From positions 61,559,817-61,623,816 of the forward strand of contig OZ024872.1 in assembly GCA_964017185.1 (NCBI GenBank): a stretch of DNA of 64,000 nucleotides. Reading direction: 5' to 3'. The translations under genes and the position numbers were made by a program. Shown one piece after another: positions 12,084 to 23,919 of this stretch; within the stretch, counting starts at the first letter, position 1, and each line of letters begins with the position of its first letter. Below the pieces are notes generated by a model that worked only from the letters and a program-made list of their open reading frames with translations, did no database searches and was not told the DNA's origin. The DNA comes from Rugalucina vietnamica. Taxonomy: Eukaryota > Mollusca > Bivalvia > Lucinida > Lucinidae.

Positions 12084-13229
12084 CTTAAGCCGTGTTCATG
12101 TGCAGTATTTGCACCCGGGTGTATTTTTGCACCCGGGTGTATTTTTGCACCCCCTCAGTTTTTTTAGTTGTGTAGCGTTCATATGAAGCGAAATCATGTC
12201 CATGTTTACCTGGATTTGACATTAAACTTTTGATTAAAAATGCTCCTAATTAGCAGGGGCCATTTGCTGTAGATAATTAAAAAAGAATAGATAAAAATAT
12301 TGAAAACTAAACGAAATAGAAATGAAATTAAAAATAAACTCAGTGCAGTGTAATGTTTATAATAGAAGCACGAAAATGGTGAAGAAGAGTATAATGCTTG
12401 ACACTTGCATCAACATGACGTGGTTAATATATAAGCGGGGTTAAAATTTGGTGTATCGTACGAGTGGTGGGGGAATATATTTCTCGTCTTCAGTTCGTTA
12501 CGAGGGATGCTCCACAAAGACAGGACTATAACACTAAATTTTACAATTTTAAGTCCATTTATACATCACTGAGCACGACTGCATCTAAATATCCGCAACA
12601 CCCCAACATCGATTTACTTTGGATTGGTTACGGCTTAACATCCCAGTCAACATTTATCCACGGTGTTAACCAGAACTATAGAGAGCTTAATGTGCCTTGC
12701 TCACAGACGTAGGTATCGAACCAAGGACCACTCGCCGCGGAGTCCCGTACTCCACCCCTAGATCATCCGTTCTCTACCCCTAGCTCTCCTAACAGTGGCC
12801 GTGAGAATAGATCGGCTGCCTAAAGATATAGTCCATCTGATTACTGGTTAACCGCTCAGTTCTGAGTCTGCCCAGATAAAATGGTTAAAGTCAAACCATC
12901 TATACATGATACACTTTATTTATTTTTTGGTACTAGTTTCTTTTAAAACAGGGTCGAAAAAATGTTGGCCAGCTATAAAACTCCCATACAAAATGCATAT
13001 AGCGATAAGCGTTTTGCGTTCATGTGCACAAAATACACCCGGATGCAAAAATACACCCGGGTGCAATTTCAATTTGCTCCACCTCGAAAGTAGGGGCAAA
13101 TTTGCACCCGGGTGTATTTTCTTAAAACACCGTTCACATGGCATAAAATACACCCGGGGTGCAAATTTGCACCCGGTGTGTAAAAATCCACCCGGGTGCA
13201 AATGTTGCACATGAAGGCACGGCTTAAGA
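12084..13229. mobile_element. Element J: 1.15-kb TTAA-type element with CACCCGGGTG arrays
   Basis: It is bounded by TTAAGCCGTG (from 12085) and CACGGCTTAA (ending 13228), so the target duplication is TTAA, as in piggyBac and Kolobok superfamilies. Inside the TIRs are arrays of TGCACCCGGGTGTA and variants: three at 12110-12155 and six at 13035-13205. GTTCATGTG-like motifs recur beside them. No transposase frame is seen. The frame at 12464-12712 ends in the SINE-like sequence and has no domain. Confidence 0.85.
12705..12795 (-). mobile_element. tRNA-derived SINE head inside element J
   Basis: The minus strand carries CTAGGGGTAGAGAACGGA and CTAGGGGTGGAGTACGGG (A-box-like), then the B box GGTTCGATACC. 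The spacing suits a tRNA-derived pol III promoter. No full cloverleaf is seen. Confidence 0.5.
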
Positions 13230-14016
13230 TTCATTTTGAATCCAAAGTTCCGTATTTTATTTGGTTCACCAATGCTATGTGTCATAAGACACTACTATGT
13301 TTGGACTTTGCTTGAATTTTGGTGCCATAGACCCTTATTACATTACTTGAGTACAAGTAAGTCATTTTCATCCAAAATGCAAATCTCTTTTCAATGAAAA
13401 GAATACCATATATAAAACAGCTGAAACAATGCGAATTCTCTGACGTAATAAATTGCAGTTAAAATTTATAACTGGGAGTATGGGCACAATTTTGTTTACC
13501 TTATTATCATAAAAGTGGCATAATCGCAATATGGTACAACTTGAAGCAGGCATCTACCGCAGTTTTATGGCTCTTCTTGTTTGGACTGGCGCTGCGGCTT
13601 CATGTGAAATATTGCAGCATAATAAATGTCCAATAAAATCTGTATTGCATAAAATATGGCGGTCCGATTAAACTGTTTAATTCTAAACTCTTGAAATATG
13701 TTTTGAAATTTTGGACAAGGATAAAATAATAATCAGGAATTATATTTGCACCGTATTGCTCACCTGAACACTTAAATAAGGGTCAGAGTGTAGTCATCAG
13801 CTAAGGTGAGCTACTTTTGGTGCACGTGCTCGTACACTTTAAAGGGTTAAAATCTCATCTGCGCATTACAAGTACATGAGATATATGTTCCAAATCGCTA
13901 TGGGCATTCGTTTGTTTTTAAAATACAACTTACGCCCGAATACGCCTAATCAGGCTTGTCCAAGTTTAAGGTAGCCGAGTCGCAGAATGGGCGCCACAAT
14001 GTAGCCTACTCATATT

Positions 14017-14252
14017 TGAGCCGCCCCATGGGAAAACCAACAATCTGCATATGCGAAAACAAAGACGCAGATCAGCTTCGCGGTAACTGCGAAGCTGATC
14101 AGCGCCTTTGTTTTCGCTACTCGGATAGTACAGTTCCTCTTCCTTCTAAATCTGAAATTTCAAGCTTCTAGCCTGCTTCTGTGCTTGTGCAGCTCGGTTT
14201 GTGTCATACCTGGTCGGAAACCACATTGCTGGTTTTCCCACGAGGCGGCTCA
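14017..14252 (+). mobile_element. Family A MITE, copy A2
   Basis: TGAGCCGCCC...GGCGGCTCA, flanked by TT/TT. The internal hairpin centre is CGCGGTAACTGCG, one G/T mismatch from perfect. The frame at 13956-14171 is this element read through. Confidence 0.92.
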
Positions 14253-15840
14253 TTTGTTACCTTTTAGTTTCTCGTATATTACCACCAACAGCGTAAGCAA
14301 GGACAAAGGCTCAGTTTGAACCTATTTACCCCGGTGTATGACAGACTCATTTAATAATCAAACCTGTTGATCTTTATTAATTAAAATTACTACATATAGC
14401 TTTTTACCTAGTCCAAAATAATCTCTTCTGCAAATACCAATTATATTTTATTCACAGATTTCTTTCAATTGTAAACGTAAAAGTTTCCCTCAACTTGCAC
14501 CCTACAATTACTTGAATTCATTAATTGTGTGTTTGCTCTTTATCGACGTGTTTCTTTGCGGCTGAGAAACCAAGTTCGTCTTTGGTGGTGGCGCGAGAGC
14601 CCATTTTGCTTCAGGTAATTTGATCAGGGGCATGGTTAAATCCAACAAATAACGCTATCCCAGAGCTAGACAAGTTTGCCGTACCCGTTGCCAACCTGAC
14701 TACAGACTCTTTTCGCCGATTTCTTACACTTGGTCCTTCAACAGTGGAGGAGAGATGCCCAATTGAGTATCACTGACCTAGATTGCTTTGACAGGTAAAT
14801 GTTACTATTAATAGCAATTTGATACTCAATTGGGCATCTTTTTGTCATTTTTATAGTACTCTCAGAAAATCGAAAAAATGTATCACAGTTTTTAACCGAT
14901 TTCCACCAACTTTGGGGAGCTTAAAGATGAATAAATTTCCAAACTTTTGACCGTTCAGAATTTTTTTTAATTGTCTAGAAAAAAAGTTATTAAAGTTTAA
15001 AATCAGGATTTTTTTTCTGATTTTCTGTGATTCCTATTTGGGAGCTAGAAAAAAAAAAGTGATGCCCATTTAGGAAACGGTGATTCCTATTTAGGAACAT
15101 ATAATAAGATCTATGATTCCTGAATGGGATACAAATAGTTTGTTATGCTTCCTTGTGAAGAACTTTGTTTACCAGAGCCTCACTGACTTAACTGTTTTGT
15201 TATTTTCTGAATACCTTTTTTCTGTATCTCATATCGATCATAGAGATGCTCCACATTCAACAACTTTTTTCATTTTAATGGCCAGAGTGTATTTTAAGTT
15301 CAGTTTCACAATCATTTATACAAGTGCGTTCAGTTATTGATATGCCCCTGCCATATTCAGAAATAAATTGACAACTCTTCTTGCTTTTGAACAATCTTCA
15401 CTGGCAAGAAATAGACATCTGGATGAATTTGTTTATATAATGTGTTAAGTGTGTCTATAAATATTTACTCTATATATAGAACTTCCAGAGTTATGATGCT
15501 GTATGCCTAATTTGATTACATAACATATGGAGCAAATTTTTTAAACAAAAAAACGCTGATATTTGAGTTTCAAAGAATGGTTAATGGTTTGTAATTTTGT
15601 TTGTAAATTATGAAAGAATAACCATGTTTGTCAGTACTACAGCTGAAAATTTGGTGTCTTTATCAGCACTATTTACAAAGTTACACTCTGATTTTTTATT
15701 CATTCATTGTACATTTTAGAATTTCATGGTAAAGCGGTTTATTGTTACAATATAAAACTAAGCATGTCAGTGTTATTTTGCAAGAAAACTAATATTCTAC
15801 CAGGGCGGTTTTACGAACAAAGCTTGCTTGTGGGTTCCTT

Positions 15841-16225
15841 ATTGCTTGTTTATATGTGTGTATATCAGAACCACTACGGAGGATGGGGGTGAGGTTATGG
15901 CCATGTAAAATCGGTTTAAACCCGCCAGTAACTTTGTGTTACTGATCGTTCCAAGTCGATACTTCTGTGGTGGTTCTTTTTGTTTTATGTCTTGGTGTTC
16001 AAAATATTTTTGTGCTGTGGGCGCCTTATGTATGTTTGCATATTTTTAGTTAAGTTAAAGTAACTGAGTGGCCACCTATTGGGAAATTAGCTGCTCATTC
16101 GGCTTACGAAAAGTTTTCATGGTATAAGTACCTGATTGTTAGTTTGGTTTTTTCCCACCTCGGTTTTTGGAGTGGGAATCTTTCTCTGATTGCGCCTTTT
16201 CCTGATCTTTGCCTACTTGTACCTT
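15841..16225 (+). mobile_element. 385-bp insertion in left arm of the 5.2-kb element
   Basis: The right arm lacks this block, which gives its exact limits. It is flanked by TTCCTT (15835-15840 and 16226-16231), a 6-bp target duplication. Its last ~75 bp match the repeat at 4398-4475 in reverse. No pol III boxes or coding frame recognised. Confidence 0.8.
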
Positions 16226-17964
16226 TTCCTTCATGAGATAAGCATGCCTTAAGAGTTTATCAATATTGACATGAGTGGGTGGGGTATGTTAAACAGACAT
16301 CTACTGTGTTTTTTTAATCTGTCAATCAAATGATGATGTGCATTTATTGCTAATAGATGTCACAGATACAAGGAATGACTAAATATAGTTATTCTTTTAA
16401 AATTTTAAATAGCTTGGTTTAGAATTGGAAATGTAACTGGTTTTCGTGGGACCCATTTCCTGGAAAATTGAATGCATGTGAATAAAAATTACACAAAGCC
16501 TACATGTCTAGGATACATAATCTGAAAAATTAAAGATTATTTTGGGGTCATGGAAATGTATTTCTCTGGAAAAAGTTAGTGTAAACATGTTTTTTTTTTC
16601 TGGAAAATTCTCGAAGTGAGTATTTTTGGGCGGCTCGTGTGCACTTATTGTTTGCTGAAAGATGACATGCCTTTTGTTTCAGGTTCTTATGTGACTGAAG
16701 TCAATGACTACATCGAAAAATCTGGCTTATTTTTTTCAAAAAGCTAATAAAAATGGGTCCGACGATTTCAACCTTGAAGTAACTGAAAAATGACTCACTT
16801 GCTCTGAGCTGACCACTCATTTCACAATCATGTATACACAAATCCATGTATTTGCAACATATTCATCAGTCCCATGATGAAGCATGCTAAAGAATATAAT
16901 ATTGTTGACAAAAATAAACAATGCTTTTTTATACAAGTAAATCTTCAAACATGTATACTTATCCGCAAAAGAAATGCGAAAATATTTAAACACCATTTTC
17001 TTGAAAAGAATCATTGTGATGGAATTTTCAGTGACATAACTTTTGAGTATTTTCAGCGAGCAATAATCAACCAAAATTAAACGTTTGTAGCATTCTTCAT
17101 TAAGACGTTACAATGACGTTAGTGTACGATCTCGTGTATTACGATTTTGAATCTAAAACATTCACGATTTATGCGATTTGAAAACAGATGGCGTGAAGTA
17201 GTAGCCGGGTGTCTAACCTAAAGAAATCGTACAAAAAGATTGGAAAAATACTGCTTGTCAACGCTCCCAAGGGTCGCGTTTTTCTGTTGACGTCAGCCTA
17301 TTGTTTTGAGATCGTCATTATTGTTTACTACAGACACACTATGGGCTTTCAAATTGTGATTCTGTAGGTGTCTGTTCAGTGTGTCAACAGCTATCTTATG
17401 GCACTAAAAGATTTTGAGTTCGTCTATTCGCTTGCTAGAAAATACCAATTTATATCAAAAAGTAAAAACGACGTCACGTACAAGAAAAAAGCGTCGGAAA
17501 AGACATAAAAGTTTCTGATTTGATTTTGTTTCAAACGTGACTTTCGAATATTGGTATTGGTTTGTAAACTTTTGCAAGGTAATTAAAGGTATCCTAACCC
17601 TGTAGCTATGGAAATGGGTGACAACTTTTTTTTTCGCGGCAACGCGACAAGTGTAAGTCTTAACGTCATGATTTTCTAATTTTGTAAAAGCGAATTAACG
17701 GGACTATCAATATTTATTGTCTACGCGCCAGCGCGTAGACTACTCTAATGTTTGGGATTGACCTACTTACAAGACAACTCATACACCTCTCTACAACTGC
17801 AACTGCACGTTTGAGCCTAGTGGCTCGACCATCGTGTTAGTAGGATTCCGGGTCGTTATGCTAAGGACCGCGTAAACACCCAAAACACCCATGCAAACCT
17901 CCCTTTGTACCAATGGTGCAGTAGGTACCAAAAATGGGGCAAATTGTTAAATTCGTGGAACTGG

Positions 17965-18165
17965 TGCATGATTGCATTCTATCTAAGCAACAACGGAATA
18001 AAATGAACCGACGGTATTGTGACGCTATATGGTCAGGTATGAAAGCTTTGACCGCGCCCCACCTGCCGTGTAGCCAATTACATTCTATCCAAGCCACAAC
18101 GGAATGAAATGAACCGACAGTATTGTGACGGTCGGTATGAATGCTTTGACCGCGCAGCGTTTTAT
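17965..18165. repeat. ~105-bp tandem duplication in element centre
   Basis: ATTGCATTCTATCTAAGC with the following ~85 bp is repeated about 105 bp downstream with scattered differences; both copies contain AATGAACCGAC and CTTTGACCGCGC. Confidence 0.8.
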
Positions 18166-18372
18166 TTCTGTTCAGTCACATGAATCACGATGAAATGGGA
18201 GTACGGTCAGATTTTTTGACATTCTTGTTTATTTATGCGAAGCGTAGACCAAGCTTTTTGTTAAAGCTTATACTTGTATCACTTAAAAAACATTTTGGCG
18301 ATATAGAAAGAAAAACAAGCGTATTAGTTATTTTCGTGTTTCTTTTGCGAATAAGTATATACACAGTGACCA

Positions 18373-18907
18373 CACATAAGTCCTTAAAGTACTATGGAGT
18401 CACCTATGTCTTTGTATTCTGCCAAAACATGGGTTGGCATTTCATCATAAAATTCATGGTTTGTTTTCTTGGCACAGAATACACAGACTGGGACTTTCAC
18501 AGAGAAACATTTATACTTAGGCTATGTCTCACTGCTCATATTCATGATATTTAAATCCTCTTGTATATGCTTTAAGTCAAAGGAATCACCAGGGCATTCA
18601 CAGACAGACATTTTTCTAATATCAATAATGTATTTTGCGGATTACGGATGAATACAAAGAATATTGCCTTGTACAGCTGTATAATACTACTAGTTTTTGA
18701 CATCCTTTACTGGCATGTTAGTTTCCATGACTTAAACCCTATAGAAGAGGTTTTGAATATCACGAAGAGGAGATATGTGTCATTGCTTAACAATAAATTA
18801 AACCCACTTAGCCCCTCGGTGAAACAATCATGAAACTGTATGATGAAATGCCAACCCACGTTTTGACAGAATACAAAGTCATGGGTGACTCCAGAGTACT
18901 TTAAGAC
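18373..18907. repeat. Inner inverted repeat of the 5.2-kb element
   Basis: The ~83 bp at 18373-18455 (including TGGGTTGGCATTTCATCAT) recurs inverted at 18826-18907, leaving a ~370-bp loop. The frames at 18180-18554 and 18469-18651 cross this and have no recognised domain. Confidence 0.8.
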
Positions 18908-19988
18908 ATGCTTACCTCATGAAGGAACCCATAAGCAAGCTTTGGTCGTAAAACATTAGTTTTCTTGCAAAAAACACTGACATGCTTAGTTATATTGTAA
19001 CAACCGCTTTACCATGAAATTTTAAAATGTACAATGGATGAAAATCAGCAGTGTTACATTGTAAATAGAGCTCATAAAGACACCAAATTTTCGGCCGTAG
19101 TTCGTAATTTACAAACAAAATTACAAACCATTGACCATGGTTCCTTTTGGTATCTTTGAAACTCGAATATCGGCGATTTTTTTTAAAACTTTGGCTCCAT
19201 ATGGTATGTAATCAAAGAAGGCATACAGCATCACAAACTCTCGAAGTTTTATATACAGAGTAAATATTTATAGACACACTTAACACATTATGTAAACAAA
19301 TTCATCCAGATGTCTATTTCTTGCCAGTGAAGATTGTTCAAAAGCAAGAAGAGTTGTCAATTTATTTCTGAATATGGCAGGGGCATATCAATAACTGAAT
19401 GCACTTTGTATTTATAAATGATTGTGAAACAGAACTTAAAATACACTCTGGCCATTAAAATGAAAAAAGGTTGAATGTGCAGCATCTCTATGATCGATAT
19501 GAGATACAGAAAGGTATTCAGAAAATAACATGGCAGTTAAGTCAGTGAGGCTCTGGTAAACAAAGTTCTTCAACAGGAAGCATAACAAACTATTTGTATC
19601 CCATTCAGGAATCATAGATCTTATTATATGTTCCTAAATAGGAATCACCGTTTCCTAAATGGGCATCACTTTTTTTTCTAGCTCCCAAATAGGAATCACA
19701 GAAAATCAGAAAAAAATCCTGATTTTAAACCTTAATAACTTTTTTTCTAGACAATTAAAAAAAAATCTGAACGGTCAAAAGTTTGGAAATTTATTCATCT
19801 TTAAGCTCCCAAAAATTGGTGGAAATCGGTTAAAAACTGTGATACATTTTTTCGATTTTCTGAGAGTACTATAAAAATGACAAAAAGATGCCCAATTGAG
19901 TATCAAATTGCTATTAATAGTAACATTTACCTGTCAAAGCAATCTAGGTCAGTGATACTCAATTGGGCATCTCTCCTCCACTGTTCAA

Positions 19989-22543
19989 GACATTATACTT
20001 GTATACGACGAATTCAATGTAGAACAAGCTGTGCACAACTGCAACGATTGCATACACAGCTTTCGATCGAGAGCATTTTCAAAGAATTCTGCTATCTTAT
20101 TAATATCACGAATATAGTCGCAAAAAATGAAGGCTCCAAGCGTAGAAAACGATACAAAAGACCACTCTAATGAAACAAGTAATGAGTCGATAGACGCAAA
20201 AGATAAATAATGAAGTTTGTCAGTTCGATAGAACACTCTACTCAGGTATCATGCCCATTCCGATAGTTTTCAAGAGCCCTTTAGTGTTTAATATACACTT
20301 TCCCTTGACCTTAAGAGAACTTAAGAAATGATCGAAATTTTAATACAGGCCAAGGGTCCCCCATGACGAAAAACAATGGAGATTTTCACACTTTTTGTCG
20401 AAACAGAGTACGAATCTCCCGAAAAAGACGGACTGTCCCCGAATTTTAATTGGACAGAAAACATCAAAGGTAAGAGATGAAAGTAAATTGGCTAGTCGAG
20501 CTAGGTAATTGCCTCAGAAGGCGTGTTAGCCGTAAGAAGACAGACATATTACATTTCCGAAGCACTCAGAGGCACCGAGAAAATACATAACTATACAAAA
20601 CAGAAAAATGAAATTTCAATATTTGAATTCAGAACGGTGTCGATTGGGTAAAGGCACCACTTGTTCATTAAGCTAATTAGTGTTACCAGGTACAAATCCT
20701 TATTTAAAATGTCACTGCGTGCATTTTTGTGCTTTCTGTGGTCTTTGCATGCTTGAAGTTTCAGATATATGAAAAAAATTTGATGTCTATGGCGCAATTA
20801 TTTATGATGCCTTAATACCAGTGCTTCAAAATTTTGGAATCGATGTACAATTAGGGTGATAATACATATAAAATGTTCGTCTATGATGCCAGAAAGCTCA
20901 TTATGTTTGAAAGAGCTAGTCATCCGTATAGCATATTTATAATTTGTTTTCTAATTGGTTTCGTAGACAAGATTTTGTTTCCAGGTTCCTAAAACGAAAG
21001 CGTTCCGTATTCATAGATCATACCGTATGGTGGATTGAAATGGTGAAAATCTCCATCCATATATAGGATAGTACAAATAATATATGTATTTGAAAAGGAC
21101 AGAGATAATTTGCCTGATTTAAAGTGAACCGAGGTTTTCTTTACAAGTTCAACACTTGAATTTTACAATTTCATAAAAAAGTATCAGAAAACTGATTGTA
21201 AAAAGTTGAATATAGAGTCCTAAAGACACTTTCTTTAGATGTCAAGAACAATTCCTTGTGAAAGAAAACGAAATGAAACGTTTGCTACGTGTTGTCACAA
21301 TCGATTTAGATTGAAGGGTAAATATACGACTGTTTATTAACTCAAAAACATTATTAAAAGCAGTAAGAGATATAAAAGCGTTAACGAATTTCCTTAGAGC
21401 AAAAATATCTTCCAACTTTCTGTAATGAATGGTACTACCAAAGACCTCTTAGAGAGAGAGTAAACATTAAACTAATGTATACAAGACAGCAGATCGAAAT
21501 GTTTTTGGAACTATTCTTCCACATCCAGTTTTCTATGGATCTTCAAACACGCTTGCGCATGTCTAAGCGTGACAGGTGGCTATTTCAACTTCTTGGTCCA
21601 CGAAGTTTGTCTTAAGGAGAGACGTTTTCTTAATAAAGCGACAACTTCGAGTCTCGCAAGTTCGATTCGATGATCGATTTGCATCAGATTCAAGGAAATA
21701 TCGAAAGAAGCCAAGAGAAGTTGCAATTGGCAACCGTTAAATTTCGTCTACCGAAAATGTTCATGACAGTGCATGTATGTTTTAGATACAAAAGTAAACT
21801 GACCAAACTTATAATGACATAAACAATGTTGCAGAGACATAGCGAATCCTCGTCTACATTTTGAAAACAAAAAACAAAAACAAATGTAATAAAATACAGA
21901 AGCACAGAAGAACTTCATCACTCATGTGGAAAAAGAAAACAATAGTGAAATAGTGTCAACAGTCACTATATGTGTAACAGACAAAAAAGACATGGGAATC
22001 AGCAACCCGCTAAAACACAGCGGCAACATAAACATAAAGTGAACAACGACGAGCAGAAATATTATCAACACTCACTGCATGGAGGTCCGTTCAGTCAGTG
22101 TGAAATACCAGGTATAGCTATTAATGTAAATAATATACCAAACAACGTGCTTCCAAGATTCTTGAAAAATCACAAAATTGATTTTAAATTGTTCATAGCG
22201 TTTGAAATGATTGGATTTCTTGTTCAAAGACTCTCACACTACTAGAAATTGTGGGAAAGTATCATTAGAGAGTCAATACAGGCCAGTATAGAGACTGTTG
22301 AGATCGCCGAGTATTTAACTTTCTCCTTCAAATCACAATAAGAAGTACACTTTGATCTTGTCAAGCATAACTCTTATCTAGCAAGTCATAGCAGGATACT
22401 ATAGTATAGCAGAGCTAACTGATGTAGAAATTAGGGCTGAAACGAGGGAATTTGCGTAGAAAAGTCACAGTTCCGAGTAGTGGATCTTAGCACAGGCATC
22501 TTCCGCAGACAGCTCAAATCCAGACACAGGTAAAACAGGTAAA
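19989..22543. other. 2.5 kb with no gene or clear repeat
   Basis: AT-rich sequence; frames at 19877-20170, 20591-20797, 21690-21905 and 21970-22245 are short, without domains, and some overlap on opposite strands. I see no splice-flanked exon. Confidence 0.5.
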
Positions 22544-23772
22544 ACCAGAGGACCATTGGTCCTGAGAACGCTCACCTGAAGCCTGCTCTTGGAGTATTAA
22601 GTCATCATTAAATGACCTTGACCTTGAATACTCACACACCTTTATCGACTTAATAAGTTGTCTGCATCTGCAAAGTTTCAGGTCTCAGGCTGCAATAGTC
22701 ACTTCCAAACCCAGTGATATCTGAGAAAACTGTGATTTTAATTTTGATATTTGAATGACCTTGGGTCAAGGTCAAGAAAGGACCTTGGCCTTCATTAATT
22801 ACTTACCTTCATAGACTCCATTAGTTGTCTGCATCTAGCAACTTTCAGGTCTCAGGCTGCAAGAGTTTCCAAAATATCCATTGTTTTCGCCTTTTTCCAT
22901 GTAAAAGCCTATGTTTCCAAAATTGACCTTGCCGTAAAATAGGTCAAGGTCAGTCATCCAAGGGTCATCATTTCAACAACTTATGATGGGCTGTAGTCCC
23001 AAATGCTACATACCAAGTTTCACGAAAATTGGCCAGTTGGTTCCGGGAGAAGACGATTTTTGAGTGTTTTTTACCATAGTTGGGCATGGCGGCCATCTTG
23101 GTCATGTGACCTTGATTTCGCGATCAAACTTTCGTCTCCCCTACCCATGGATGCTCCACTTAAAATTTCACTTTGATTGGCCAAGCAGTTTCAGAGAAGA
23201 AGATCTTTGAAAAGTGTGTATGGAAGACAGACTGGCCAAGGTCAAGAGATGACCTTGACCTAAATTAATCACATACCTTCATCTACTCCATTAGTTGTTT
23301 GCATCTACCACTTTTCAGGCCTCAGGCTGCAATAGTTTTCAAAAAATCCATAGTTTTCACTTTTTCCCATGTAAAAGCCTATGTTTACAAATTTGACGTT
23401 GCCGTAAAATAGGTCAAGGTCATTCAAGGGTCATCGTTTTATCAAACTATGATGGGCTGGAGTCCCCGATGCTATATACCAAGTTTAGTGGAAATTGGCT
23501 CACCGGTTCTGGAGAAGAAGATTTTTGAAGGGTTTTTACCATATATGGGCGTGGCGGCCATCTTGGTCATGTGACCAAGATATCAGGTACAAAATTTCAA
23601 TGCCACTACCCAAGGAAGCTCCACATAAAATTTCAACTAGATCGGTCAAGTGGTTCCAGAGAAGAAGATCTTTGAAATTGTGGACGACGACGGACGACGG
23701 ACGGACGGACGGACGCCGGATCATGGCCATCCTATAAGCTCACCTTGTGAGCCTTCGGCTCAGGTGAGCTAA
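22544..23772 (+). mobile_element. Family B (Helitron/pearl-like), copy B1
   Basis: It begins ACCAGAGGACCATTGGTCCT with GCTCACCTGA about 29 bp in. The core has about two ~520-bp units carrying CATGGCGGCCATCTTGGTCA. Then comes a (GACG)n tract and a terminal hairpin GTGAGCCTTCGGCTCAG closing with GGTGAGCTAA. The 3' hairpin and CTAA end fit the Helitron rule (hairpin then CTRR). No Rep/helicase is present, so it is non-autonomous. The frames 23495-23737 (plus) and 23536-23730 (minus) are repeat. Confidence 0.85.
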
Positions 23773-23919
23773 TGATATATAGGCTGCCAAGCTCGCCCAA
23801 GGACGACGACGGACGACGGACGGACGGACGGACGCCGGATCATGGCCATCCTATAAGCTCACCTTGTGAGCCTTCGGCTCAGGTGAGCTAATGATATATA
23901 GGCTGCCAAGCTCGCCCAA
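23682..23919 (+). repeat. 119-bp tandem duplication of B1 3' end plus flank
   Basis: Units 23682-23800 and 23801-23919 appear identical. Each contains the GACG tract, the 3' hairpin, CTAA and ~28 bp of flanking DNA ending in AAGCTCGCCCAA. The duplication therefore arose after insertion. Confidence 0.93.

Larger units (their letters stand above)
14742..19983. mobile_element. 5.2-kb inverted-repeat (foldback-like) element
   Basis: The termini are CAGTGGAGGAG and CTCCTCCACTG, flanked on both sides by TTCAA (14737-14741 and 19984-19988), a likely 5-bp target duplication. The left arm runs to about 16258 and the right arm from about 18886; apart from a 385-bp insertion in the left arm they are ~1.1 kb each and highly similar in inverse orientation. 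Each tip has a smaller hairpin, GATGCCCAATTGAGTATC with its complement ~55 bp further in. No transposase is recognised in the 2.6-kb centre. It could be a deletion derivative of a cut-and-paste transposon or a foldback element. CAGTG ends recall hAT, but hAT makes 8-bp duplications. Confidence 0.85.

Noticed and set aside
18180..18554. 124-codon plus-strand protein inside the 5.2-kb element
   Set aside because: The frame crosses an inverted repeat, is hydrophobic by AT bias, and shows no transposase or other motif.
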